A program made the translations under genes and the position numbers. From Cupriavidus cauae (GTDB taxonomy: Bacteria > Pseudomonadota > Gammaproteobacteria > Burkholderiales > Burkholderiaceae): DNA of 44,455 bases. The stretch spans positions 1 through 44,455 of the forward strand of contig NZ_VWRN01000047.1 in assembly GCF_008632125.1 (NCBI RefSeq), read 5' to 3'. A model generated the notes under the pieces. The model saw nothing but the letters and a program-made list of their open reading frames with translations. It was not told the DNA's origin and did not search any database. Of this stretch, positions 1 to 6,377 are shown piece after piece. Numbering within the stretch: position 1 is the first letter of the stretch; each line of letters begins with the position of its first letter.

Positions 1-1107
1 GTGGTCGCGGCGGGCAACGGCGCCGAGGCCGCGCTGGTGGAGTCGATCACCGTGCTGGCGGCCGCTTCGCTGCCCGAGGTCTGCGCGCACCTTGCCCGCA
101 CCGGCCCGCCGCTGGCGCGGGCCAGGCCCGTGACGGCGGCACCCGTCGATGGCTCGTCCGCGGGCATGCCGGACATGCGCGACGTGCGCGGCCAGGGGCA
201 GGCGCGCCGCGCGATGGAGGTGGCGGCGGCCGGGCAGCACTCGGCCCTGCTGATCGGCCCGCCAGGCACCGGCAAGTCGATGCTGGCGCAGCGCTTTCCC
301 GGGCTGCTGCCGCCGATGACGCTGCAGGAGGCGCTCGAGTCCGCCGCGGTGCTGAGCCTGACCGGCGCCGGCTTCCAGAGCGAGCGCTGGGGCCGCCGGC
401 CGTTCCGGGCGCCGCACCATACCGCCTCGGCGGCCGCGATGGTCGGCGGTGGCGGCGATCCGCGCCCGGGCGAGATCTCGCTGGCGCATCACGGCGTGCT
501 GTTCCTCGACGAGTTGCCCGAGTTCGACCGGCGCGTGCTGGAGGTCCTGCGCGAGCCGCTCGAATCCGGCCACATCACGATCTCGCGTGCGGGCCGGCAG
601 GCCGATTTCCCGGCGCGCTTCCAGTTCGTCGCGGCGATGAACCCCTGTCCGTGCGGCTACCAGGGACATCCGGCCCGGGCCTGCCGCTGCACGCCCGACC
701 AGGTGCTGCGCTACCAGGCGCGATTGTCCGGGCCGCTGCTGGACCGCATCGACCTGCAGATCGAGGTGCCGGCGCAAAGCCAGCAGGAGACGCTGGACGG
801 CCCGCCCGGCGAGGACAGCGCGGCGATCCGCGTGCGCGTGCTGGCGGCCCGGGCGCGGCAGCTCGAGCGGCAGGGCAAACCCAATGGAGAACTGGCGGGG
901 GAGGAGATCGACCGGCATTGCCCGCTGGACGAGCAGGCGCAGGGGCTGTTGCGCGCGGCGATGGCGCGCCTGGGCTGGTCGGCGCGCTCGTACTTTCGCG
1001 TGCTGAAGGTCGCGCGGACCATCGCGGATCTGGGCGGCGCCGACACCATCGGCGCGGCGCATGCGGCCGAGGCGGTGCAGTATCGGCGGGTGTTGCGGCC
1101 GGTTTAG
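1..1107 (+). CDS. comM: YifB/ComM-family Mg-chelatase-like AAA+ ATPase, 3' part
   Basis: The gene is cut by the window start; 368 codons remain of a family usually near 500 residues, so the N-terminal Lon-like domain is mostly missing. The visible part holds the AAA+ core: Walker A GPPGTGKS at about residues 86-93, Walker B (VLFLDELPEF) near 166-175, a Cys-rich knuckle CPCGYQGHPARACRC near 217-231 and the Mg-chelatase C-terminal region. ComM is a hexameric helicase that promotes branch migration when transformed DNA is integrated into the chromosome. The reading frame is open from base 1, so no start codon can be assigned here. The stop is TAG at 1105-1107. Family assignment is firm; the natural-transformation role is carried over from characterised homologues. 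Confidence 0.95.
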   Translation: MVAAGNGAEAALVESITVLAAASLPEVCAHLARTGPPLARARPVTAAPVDGSSAGMPDMRDVRGQGQARRAMEVAAAGQHSALLIGPPGTGKSMLAQRFPGLLPPMTLQEALESAAVLSLTGAGFQSERWGRRPFRAPHHTASAAAMVGGGGDPRPGEISLAHHGVLFLDELPEFDRRVLEVLREPLESGHITISRAGRQADFPARFQFVAAMNPCPCGYQGHPARACRCTPDQVLRYQARLSGPLLDRIDLQIEVPAQSQQETLDGPPGEDSAAIRVRVLAARARQLERQGKPNGELAGEEIDRHCPLDEQAQGLLRAAMARLGWSARSYFRVLKVARTIADLGGADTIGAAHAAEAVQYRRVLRPV

Positions 1108-1120
1108 CGATGCGCTGCGT

Positions 1121-1148
1121 TCATCGGCTGATCGGCTGATCGGCTTAT
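1121..1148. repeat. 8-bp tandem repeat after comM
   Basis: About three copies of CGGCTGAT lie just downstream of the comM stop. This is the first of many short arrays at gene ends in this window. Confidence 0.6.
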
Positions 1149-1236
1149 CGCTCCGCGTCACTTCTTCCGCTGGCGGGAAGGGTTGGAGGAGGGGAACGGC
1201 GCTCGCCACACCGACGGTGCCGGCCGTTCAATCGCC

Positions 1237-1290
1237 CCTGCCCTCTCCCCCGCCCCTCTCCCACCAGTGCGCGAGGGGAGCAAACCGGGC
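1237..1290. repeat. REP-like CCCTCTCCC palindromic element, copy A
   Basis: The segment has CCCTCTCCC and CCCCTCTCCC followed by GCGAGGGGAGC, giving a hairpin of about 7 bp (CCCCTC/GAGGGG core). Related elements occur at 6126-6250, 17275-17329 and 36296-36345, all intergenic. Such CCCTCTCCC/GGGAGAGGG elements are common extragenic repeats in high-GC Proteobacteria. Confidence 0.6.
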
Positions 1291-1313
1291 GCGGTAGCGG
1301 TGCAGGCCGTTAA

Positions 1314-1448
1314 TCAAGCCGGACGGCGGGCTTCGGGCGGCTCGCCCGGCGGTTCCGGCTCCTCCTCGATCGGCGGATGATCGGGCGGCACGCCGGGCGG
1401 CGGCGGGTCTTCTATCGGCGGAACGGTGTGGTCGGCGCGGCGCGGCAT
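1314..1448 (-). CDS. Small proline/glutamate-rich protein, 44 aa
   Basis: An ATG at 1448 opens 44 codons ending in TGA at 1314-1316. A good ribosome binding site (TTGGAG, 7 nt before the ATG) supports the start. The product begins MPRRADHTVPPIEDPPPPG and is dominated by Pro, Glu and Asp with repeated PPIE, PPD and PEPP motifs. It has no cysteine, no hydrophobic stretch and no signal peptide, so it is probably an extended, disordered cytosolic peptide. It sits between comM and lysE. I do not recognise a family. It could be a chance GC-rich ORF; the Shine-Dalgarno sequence and coherent composition argue for a real gene. Confidence 0.5.
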   Translation of the reverse strand: MPRRADHTVPPIEDPPPPGVPPDHPPIEEEPEPPGEPPEARRPA

Positions 1449-1542
1449 CGGTCGGCTCCAAGGGGCGGGTAACCACCATTGAAGCAAACCGGCCGGGGGA
1501 TCGCCAGCCAGCGTGGTCCTGTCCGGTCCGGTCCGATCGCGC

Positions 1543-2202
1543 TCAGCCCGGCTGCCGCCGCACGAAGAACAGCGCGGCGCCGACCGCCATCAGCACGCTG
1601 CCGAACACGCGGTTCTGCCAGCGCATCGCGCGCGCGTCGCGAAACAGCCCCTGCATGCGCGAGGCCAGCAGCGCGTAGCCGTGCATCACGATCAGGTCGA
1701 CCGCGCACATCGTTACGGCCAGGATCGCCAGCTGCGGCACCAGGGGCCGCGCCGCATCGATGAACTGCGGCAGCACCGCCACCATGAAGACGATGCCCTT
1801 GGGATTGGTGACATTGGTCAGCAGGCCGGTGGCGAAACGCCGGCGCGGACTCATCGCGGCCACGCGGATGCCGCCCTGGGACTTGCCCTCGCCATTTGCA
1901 TCGCTCGGCTCCTGCTCGACCCGCGCCCGCCACTGCTGCACGCCCAGATAGATCAGGTACAGCGCGCCGACCGTCTTGACCGCCGCGAACGCATGCTCGG
2001 ATGCAATCAGCAGAGCACCGAGTCCGCCGCCGGCGACCAGCAGCACGATCACCAGCCCGGTCTGCAGGCCGAGAATCGTGGTGGTGGTCTTGCGCAGCCC
2101 ATAGGACAGCCCGTGGCTCATCGACAGCACGGCCCCCGAGCCCGGCGAGACGGCGATCGCCCAGCAGGCCGCGAAATAGGCGAGCCAGATTTCCCAACGC
2201 AT
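1543..2202 (-). CDS. LysE/RhtB family amino-acid exporter
   Basis: The 219-aa protein has about six hydrophobic segments, the N-terminal family motif SPGSGAVLSMSHGLSYG, and the characteristic NVTNPKGIVFMVAVLPQF loop and helix near residues 129-146. LysE/RhtB proteins are inner-membrane exporters of amino acids such as lysine, homoserine, threonine or leucine, driven by proton motive force; the substrate cannot be read from sequence. A GGAG ribosome binding site precedes the ATG at 2202. A Glu/Lys-rich loop at about residues 96-108 separates the two halves. The gene reads leftward, and the space between its start and the MFS gene is filled by a 17-bp tandem repeat. No adjacent LysR-type regulator, which often accompanies lysE, is present. 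Confidence 0.92.
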   Translation of the reverse strand: MRWEIWLAYFAACWAIAVSPGSGAVLSMSHGLSYGLRKTTTTILGLQTGLVIVLLVAGGGLGALLIASEHAFAAVKTVGALYLIYLGVQQWRARVEQEPSDANGEGKSQGGIRVAAMSPRRRFATGLLTNVTNPKGIVFMVAVLPQFIDAARPLVPQLAILAVTMCAVDLIVMHGYALLASRMQGLFRDARAMRWQNRVFGSVLMAVGAALFFVRRQPG

Positions 2203-2244
2203 GATTTGCTCCTTCTTGTTTTTGCCTAAGCTCGAACCTTTTCA

Positions 2245-2440
2245 ACCCCGGAACCTTGCCGGACCCTGGGACCTTCCATTCCCCGGACTTCTCCAATCCG
2301 CGGACTTTTCCAATCCCCGGACCTTTCCAATCCGCGGACGTATCCAAACCCCGGACGTTTTCAGATCCCCGGACGTTTCCGCGGACGTATCCAAACCCCC
2401 GGACCTTTTCAGCCCCCCGGATCGTTCCAAACCCCGGTGG
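2245..2440. repeat. Degenerate 17-bp tandem array between lysE and MFS genes
   Basis: About nine to ten imperfect copies of a unit like CCCCGGACTTTTCCAAT fill nearly the whole gap between the lysE start (2202) and the MFS stop (2444). Copies vary mainly at CCCC/CCGC and at the central ACTTT/ACGTA. The 17-bp period is not a multiple of three, which fits non-coding DNA, although it leaves long overlapping frames open on both strands. Confidence 0.85.
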
Positions 2441-2443
2441 CGT

Positions 2444-3922
2444 TCAACCCGCCACCCGCCGCCAAAGCCGCGGCACCAGCGCATACCAGAGATAGCCGAC
2501 GAGCTGCAGCCCCAGCAGTCCGCCAAGCGCCGCGCGGAACGCGTCGGCCTGCGGCAGCCCGGCGTCGCGGAACAGATCGATCGCGACCCCTAGCCCCCAC
2601 TGGATCAGGAAGCTGCCGCCGAACACCAGCAGGTTGTAGGTGGTATTGGCGCGCCCGGCGACCGCCGCCGGAAACGACAGGCTCAGCGTGCTGAGGATCA
2701 GCGACAGCGTGCTCGCGCACATCGCCAGCAGCGGCCACAGCAGCCACGCCGCCGGCGCGGTCCAAGCGACGATCGCCGCCTGCAGCACCAGCGTCAGCCC
2801 GGCGCCGACCATCACCAGCCGCGCCGACTCGACCGGATCGCGCGCGCGCCGCGGCGCCAGCCAGCCCAGCAGCAGATAGCCGGCCAGCAGCGCGATATTG
2901 AACAGGAACAGGATCTGCGCGGTGCGGTCCGGCCCGAAGCCCAGCACGTCGACCAGCCAGGGACCGACCCACAGCGTCTGCACCGCCATGAAGCCGGCCT
3001 GGTTCAGCAGGCCGAAGGGCAGCACGCGAACGAAGGCCGGGTGGCGCAGCAGCGCCCGATAACCGCCGGCCATCGTGGCCGCCGGGACCTGCGCAGCGGC
3101 GGTCGCGCGATCCACGCCGTTCGTCGGGCTGCCCACGCTATTCGTCGCGCCGTCCGTCATGCCGTCCGTCGCGCTTCCTGCCCCGCTGCCAGTTGCACTA
3201 ACGGTCGCGCTAGCAGCAGCGATATCGGCCGCGATATCGACAGGATCGGCGAGCGCACTCCTCCGCTCCGCCCCGCGCGCCAGCCGCGCACTGCGCCGCT
3301 CGACCCGCGCCAGCCCCCGATACAGCGCCAGCGCCGACAGCAGCAGCAGGCCCGCCATCACCAGGAAGACGCCGCGCCAGCCCAGCCACGGCAGCACCGC
3401 CTGCACCGGCAGCGTCGTCATCAGCGCGCCGCCGCTGCCGGCGACCAGCATCCAGACCGACAGCTGGCTTTGCCGCGCGGTCGGAAACCAGCGGCGATAG
3501 GCGGTGTAGGACGCCATCAGGCAGGCCGAGACGCCGGCGCCGATCAGCGCCCGCCCCAGCCACAAGGTCGCCGCCGAGCCGGCCAGCGCGAACACCAGCG
3601 CGCCCGCCGCGGCGATCAGCAGCAGCACGGTTTCGACGCGCCGCACGCCGCGCCGGTCCAGCCACTGGCCGACCGGCAGCTGCATCGCGGCGAAGGCGAG
3701 GAAATAGGCTGACGACAGCAGGCCCAGGTCGGCGTTCGACAGCCGCATGTCGGCGATCAGCTCGGGCGCGATCACCGCGTTGATGGTGCGCAGCGCGTAC
3801 GACAGCACATAGGCCGCGGCGAAGCAGGCGAACACCAGCGCGCCCTCGCTACGCCGCAGCAGCGAGGACGGCCGCATGGACAGTCCGATGCGGTTGCTGC
3901 GCGAGCCGGTACGGGAACGCAT
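2444..3922 (-). CDS. MFS transporter with a low-complexity central loop
   Basis: The 492-aa product has the twelve-helix major facilitator layout, with a motif-A-like GQWLDRRGVRRVE near residues 83-95. MFS proteins move small solutes across the inner membrane using ion gradients; the substrate is unknown. Between the two six-helix halves, at roughly residues 215-280, is a long Ala/Thr/Ser/Gly-rich loop (DGMTDGATNSVGSPTNG and similar) built from degenerate repeats. It is unusually long for the family and resembles the repeat arrays at nearby gene borders. The ATG at 3922 overlaps the lipoprotein stop as TGATG, suggesting translational coupling. An internal ATG at 3877 is also possible, because neither start has a clear ribosome binding site. 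Confidence 0.88.
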   Translation of the reverse strand: MRSRTGSRSNRIGLSMRPSSLLRRSEGALVFACFAAAYVLSYALRTINAVIAPELIADMRLSNADLGLLSSAYFLAFAAMQLPVGQWLDRRGVRRVETVLLLIAAAGALVFALAGSAATLWLGRALIGAGVSACLMASYTAYRRWFPTARQSQLSVWMLVAGSGGALMTTLPVQAVLPWLGWRGVFLVMAGLLLLSALALYRGLARVERRSARLARGAERRSALADPVDIAADIAAASATVSATGSGAGSATDGMTDGATNSVGSPTNGVDRATAAAQVPAATMAGGYRALLRHPAFVRVLPFGLLNQAGFMAVQTLWVGPWLVDVLGFGPDRTAQILFLFNIALLAGYLLLGWLAPRRARDPVESARLVMVGAGLTLVLQAAIVAWTAPAAWLLWPLLAMCASTLSLILSTLSLSFPAAVAGRANTTYNLLVFGGSFLIQWGLGVAIDLFRDAGLPQADAFRAALGGLLGLQLVGYLWYALVPRLWRRVAG

Positions 3923-4506
3923 CAGAACGGGTGGAAGCCGGCCAGGAACTGCTCGACCTGCTCGGCCTGGCGGTGGTCGCGCGCGGCATCGCCGGCCTCG
4001 AGCACGACCGCCTGGTAGACCTTGGTCCCCCTGGCGACCAGCCGCGCGGTCAGCCGGCGCGGCGCCTTGTCCTGCGGCGAGACGCCAGCCACGCGGATCT
4101 CGATGCCCTGCAGCGCCACCGGCGGCTGGGCCGACGACATCACCGTGACCGCGCGCGTCTGCACCGGCTCGGTCGGCGCGTTGCCCAGATTGGCCAGCAG
4201 GCCGGACTGCATCGCCGACAGCGCCTCGGCGCGCAGCGCGGCATCGTCGCTGGGCAGGCTGACCACGCCGACCGCGAACAGCGTCTCGTCGACGCGGGCC
4301 GCCTCCATCGTCATCGGCAGCTTGCGGCCCGCGATCGCGACATCACGCGCGGCGCTGGTCGGCTTGCCAGGATAGAGCGCGGCATAGCCGCCCTCGTTGG
4401 ACTGGATGGTCCGCCAGTCGTAACGCGGCGAGCAGGCGAGCAGCGCGGCCACCGCCAGGCCGGCGCAATACCGGGCCGGCCGGCGGAGGAACGAAAGGCG
4501 AGACAT
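3922..4506 (-). CDS. Putative lipoprotein of unknown function, 194 aa
   Basis: The N-terminus is a lipoprotein signal: basic start, hydrophobic core, and lipobox LLAC with Cys at residue 25. The mature part (about 170 residues) is soluble-looking and has no motif I recognise. It ends five residues after a predicted helix, at GFHPF. The stop codon overlaps the MFS start by one base (TGATG), so the two are probably co-transcribed. It may assist the transporter, but that is only an inference from position. It is divergent from the thioredoxin-like gene at 4643; the 136-bp gap has a minus-strand GATAAT that could be a -10 element. Confidence 0.75.
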   Translation of the reverse strand: MSRLSFLRRPARYCAGLAVAALLACSPRYDWRTIQSNEGGYAALYPGKPTSAARDVAIAGRKLPMTMEAARVDETLFAVGVVSLPSDDAALRAEALSAMQSGLLANLGNAPTEPVQTRAVTVMSSAQPPVALQGIEIRVAGVSPQDKAPRRLTARLVARGTKVYQAVVLEAGDAARDHRQAEQVEQFLAGFHPF

Positions 4507-4642
4507 CGGGAAGCCTGAACGACGGGTGGAAGAAGACGGCCGATAAAGGGAACGAAGCGCCGCACCGGCAGGGGTGCGGCCAAGCCGCTATTATCGGGGA
4601 TCAGGCACTGACGCAGTGTCTTTCTGATCTCGATATTTCATT

Positions 4643-5290
4643 ATGGTTTTGGACTTCGCAGGTCGCCGCATGGGTTCGGCATGGCTCCAGGGCGCCGCCC
4701 TGGCGCTGCCGGCCGCCCTGTCGGCTGCCCTGACGGCCGCGCGATCTGCCACGCGATCTGCCACGCGATCTGCCGCGCTATCGGTCGCGCGATCTGCCGC
4801 GCTGTTCGTCGCCCCGTTGGTCGCCCTGCCCGTCGCCGGCCTGTCGCTCGCCCTTGCCGCGCCATCGGTCCAGGCGGCCAGCCCCGCGCACCTGCCGGCG
4901 GTCGCCGACCTGGCGGCGGAGACGCGCTCGGCCAGCCTGCGCGGCGAACCGCTGGTGGTGCTGGTGACGCTGCCGAACTGCGGCTATTGCGAAGCGGTAC
5001 GGCGCAACTACCTGGGCCCGCAGGCCACCGCCGGGCAGCTCACGGCGCGCGAGCTCGACATGAGCGCCGCCACGCCGATCCGCGATGCCGACGGCCGTGC
5101 CACCACCGCACGCGCCTGGGCGCGCGAGCATGGCATCCGCTTCGCGCCGACGGTGCTGTTTCTCGACGGCAAGGGGCGCCCGGCCGCGCCGCCGCTGCGC
5201 GGCATGCAGCCGGACTTCTACGGCGCCTATCTGGAACAGTCGCTCGACACCGCGCGAGCCGCGATGGCGGCCGGGGCCGGCGGGCGCTGA
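4643..5290 (+). CDS. Secreted thioredoxin-fold protein with repeat-expanded leader
   Basis: The mature part (from about residue 79, after APSVQAAS) is a thioredoxin fold with the active-site motif CGYC at residues 113-116 (LPNCGYCEAV), a FAPTVLFLDGKG strand containing the cis-proline, and a C-terminal helix. It is likely a periplasmic thiol-disulfide oxidoreductase of the DsbG/SoxW type; the partner is unknown. The leader is about 78 residues, far longer than a normal signal peptide, because it contains Ala/Arg/Ser repeats encoded by a 12-bp tandem repeat (4737-4803). The ATG at 4643 has no ribosome binding site, whereas an ATG at 4670 is preceded by GCAGG, so the start may be 9 codons later. 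It lies 282 bp upstream of a TlpA-like gene on the same strand. Confidence 0.85.
   Translation: MVLDFAGRRMGSAWLQGAALALPAALSAALTAARSATRSATRSAALSVARSAALFVAPLVALPVAGLSLALAAPSVQAASPAHLPAVADLAAETRSASLRGEPLVVLVTLPNCGYCEAVRRNYLGPQATAGQLTARELDMSAATPIRDADGRATTARAWAREHGIRFAPTVLFLDGKGRPAAPPLRGMQPDFYGAYLEQSLDTARAAMAAGAGGR
4737..4803. repeat. 12-bp tandem repeat inside the thioredoxin leader
   Basis: About five copies of CGCGATCTGCCA encode Ala-Thr-Arg-Ser-type repeats in the signal-peptide region. The unit is a multiple of three, so the frame survives changes in copy number. Confidence 0.8.
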
Positions 5291-5314
5291 CCCGCCGGGG
5301 GCCACCACGCGGCC

Positions 5315-5478
5315 CCGCCACGCCACGCCACGCCACGCCACGCCCGAGCCCGTGCCCGTGCCCGTCCTCGGGCTCGGCTCGGCTCGGCTCGGCTCGGCTC
5401 GGCTGGGGCTGGGGCTGGGGCTGGGGCTGGGGCTGGGGCTGGGGCTCGGGCTCGGGCTGGGGTTCGGGTTCGGGCGCG
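5315..5478. repeat. Three adjacent microsatellites: CCACG, GGCTC and GGGGCT arrays
   Basis: The gap between the two thioredoxin-fold genes holds (CCACG)n at about 5318-5345, (GGCTC)n at 5370-5404 and (GGGGCT)n at 5405-5448. These are followed by CGGGCT and GGTTCGGG variants to about 5475. The GGGGCT array has seven GGGG runs spaced by CT, which is a strong G-quadruplex pattern on the plus strand. The array ends about 100 bp before the tlpA-like start. Confidence 0.92.
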
Positions 5479-5572
5479 CGCTCAGCCTCGAGTTCGGGCT
5501 AGAGCTCGGGATCGGCGCCATCGGCCACCTCGGCGCTAGAATGACGTTTTCCCCTCCTTCGGTCGGCCCATC

Positions 5573-6118
5573 ATGACTTCGTCCGCCTCCCAACCGGAAC
5601 GTCCCGCCTCCCCCCGCAAGCGCTGGCCGCTGATCGTGGGCCTGCTGGTGCTGGTCCTGCTCGGCTGGTTTGGCTACCGGGCGCTGACGCCGGCCCAGCA
5701 TGCGCCGCAGGCGACCTTCGTGCTGCTGTCCGGCGAGCGCGTCAGCACCGCGCAGCTGCAGGGCAAGGTCTATATGGTCAATTTCTGGGCCACCAGCTGC
5801 ACCACCTGCGTCAAGGAGATGCCGGACATGGTGCGCACCTACCAGCAGTTCAAGGACAAGGGCCTGGAGTTCGTCGCGGTGGCGATGAGCTACGACCCGC
5901 CGATGTACGTGACCAATTTCACCGAGACGCGCAAGCTGCCGTTCAAGGTCGCGCTCGATTCGGACGGCTCGGCGGCCAAGGCCTTCGGCGACGTGCAACT
6001 GACGCCGACCACCTTCGTGGTGGACAAGGACGGCCGCATCCTGAAGCGCTACGTCGGCGAGCCGGAATGGGACAGTCTGCACCGGCTGCTGGACGAGGCG
6101 CTGGCCAAGGCGGTCTGA
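5573..6118 (+). CDS. TlpA/ResA-family membrane-anchored thiol-disulfide oxidoreductase
   Basis: The 181-aa protein has a short cytoplasmic N-terminus, one membrane segment (about residues 18-37) and a periplasmic AhpC/TSA-like thioredoxin domain. The active site is CTTC at residues 76-79 in WATSCTTCVKEMP, and the cis-proline loop is LTPTTF with Pro at 145. TlpA and ResA proteins reduce periplasmic disulfides, often for cytochrome c or copper-oxidase maturation; no cytochrome-maturation gene is visible here, so the target is open. The stop is TGA at 6116-6118. It follows the secreted thioredoxin-like gene on the same strand, but microsatellites separate them. Confidence 0.92.
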   Translation: MTSSASQPERPASPRKRWPLIVGLLVLVLLGWFGYRALTPAQHAPQATFVLLSGERVSTAQLQGKVYMVNFWATSCTTCVKEMPDMVRTYQQFKDKGLEFVAVAMSYDPPMYVTNFTETRKLPFKVALDSDGSAAKAFGDVQLTPTTFVVDKDGRILKRYVGEPEWDSLHRLLDEALAKAV

Positions 6119-6125
6119 TGCGCTG

Positions 6126-6250
6126 ACGGGGGAGGGGCTGCCCTCTCGCCCAGCCCCTCCCGCAAGCGGGAGAGGGGCGCAAACCCGCAGCGTCCCAACG
6201 GCGATTGGGTTCGCCCTCTCCCGCGGGCGGAAGAGGATCGGGGAGAAGGC
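6126..6250. repeat. REP-like palindromic cluster, copy B
   Basis: Two GGGAGAGGG-type modules flank GCAAACCCGCAGCGTCCC. The inner hairpin is about CTCCCGC-AA-GCGGGAG (6157-6172) and a second CCCTCTCCCGC lies near 6212-6222. It occupies most of the gap between the tlpA-like gene and the helicase. Confidence 0.75.
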
Positions 6251-6377
6251 ATTCCCGGCGCAAGCTCCACCAAAAGCGCCCTTCAAGTCCCTTCAACCAT
6301 CCCCCGCTTGCCCAACACATCTGTATGGATATACAGTCTGCGGCGAACATTTCCGGTTTTCGCCCTCGCCCGCCCCT

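Noticed and set aside
1412..2347. Long open frames antisense to lysE and through the 17-bp array
   Set aside because: High GC keeps all frames open; the frame with LysE helices, a ribosome binding site and conserved motifs is the real gene.
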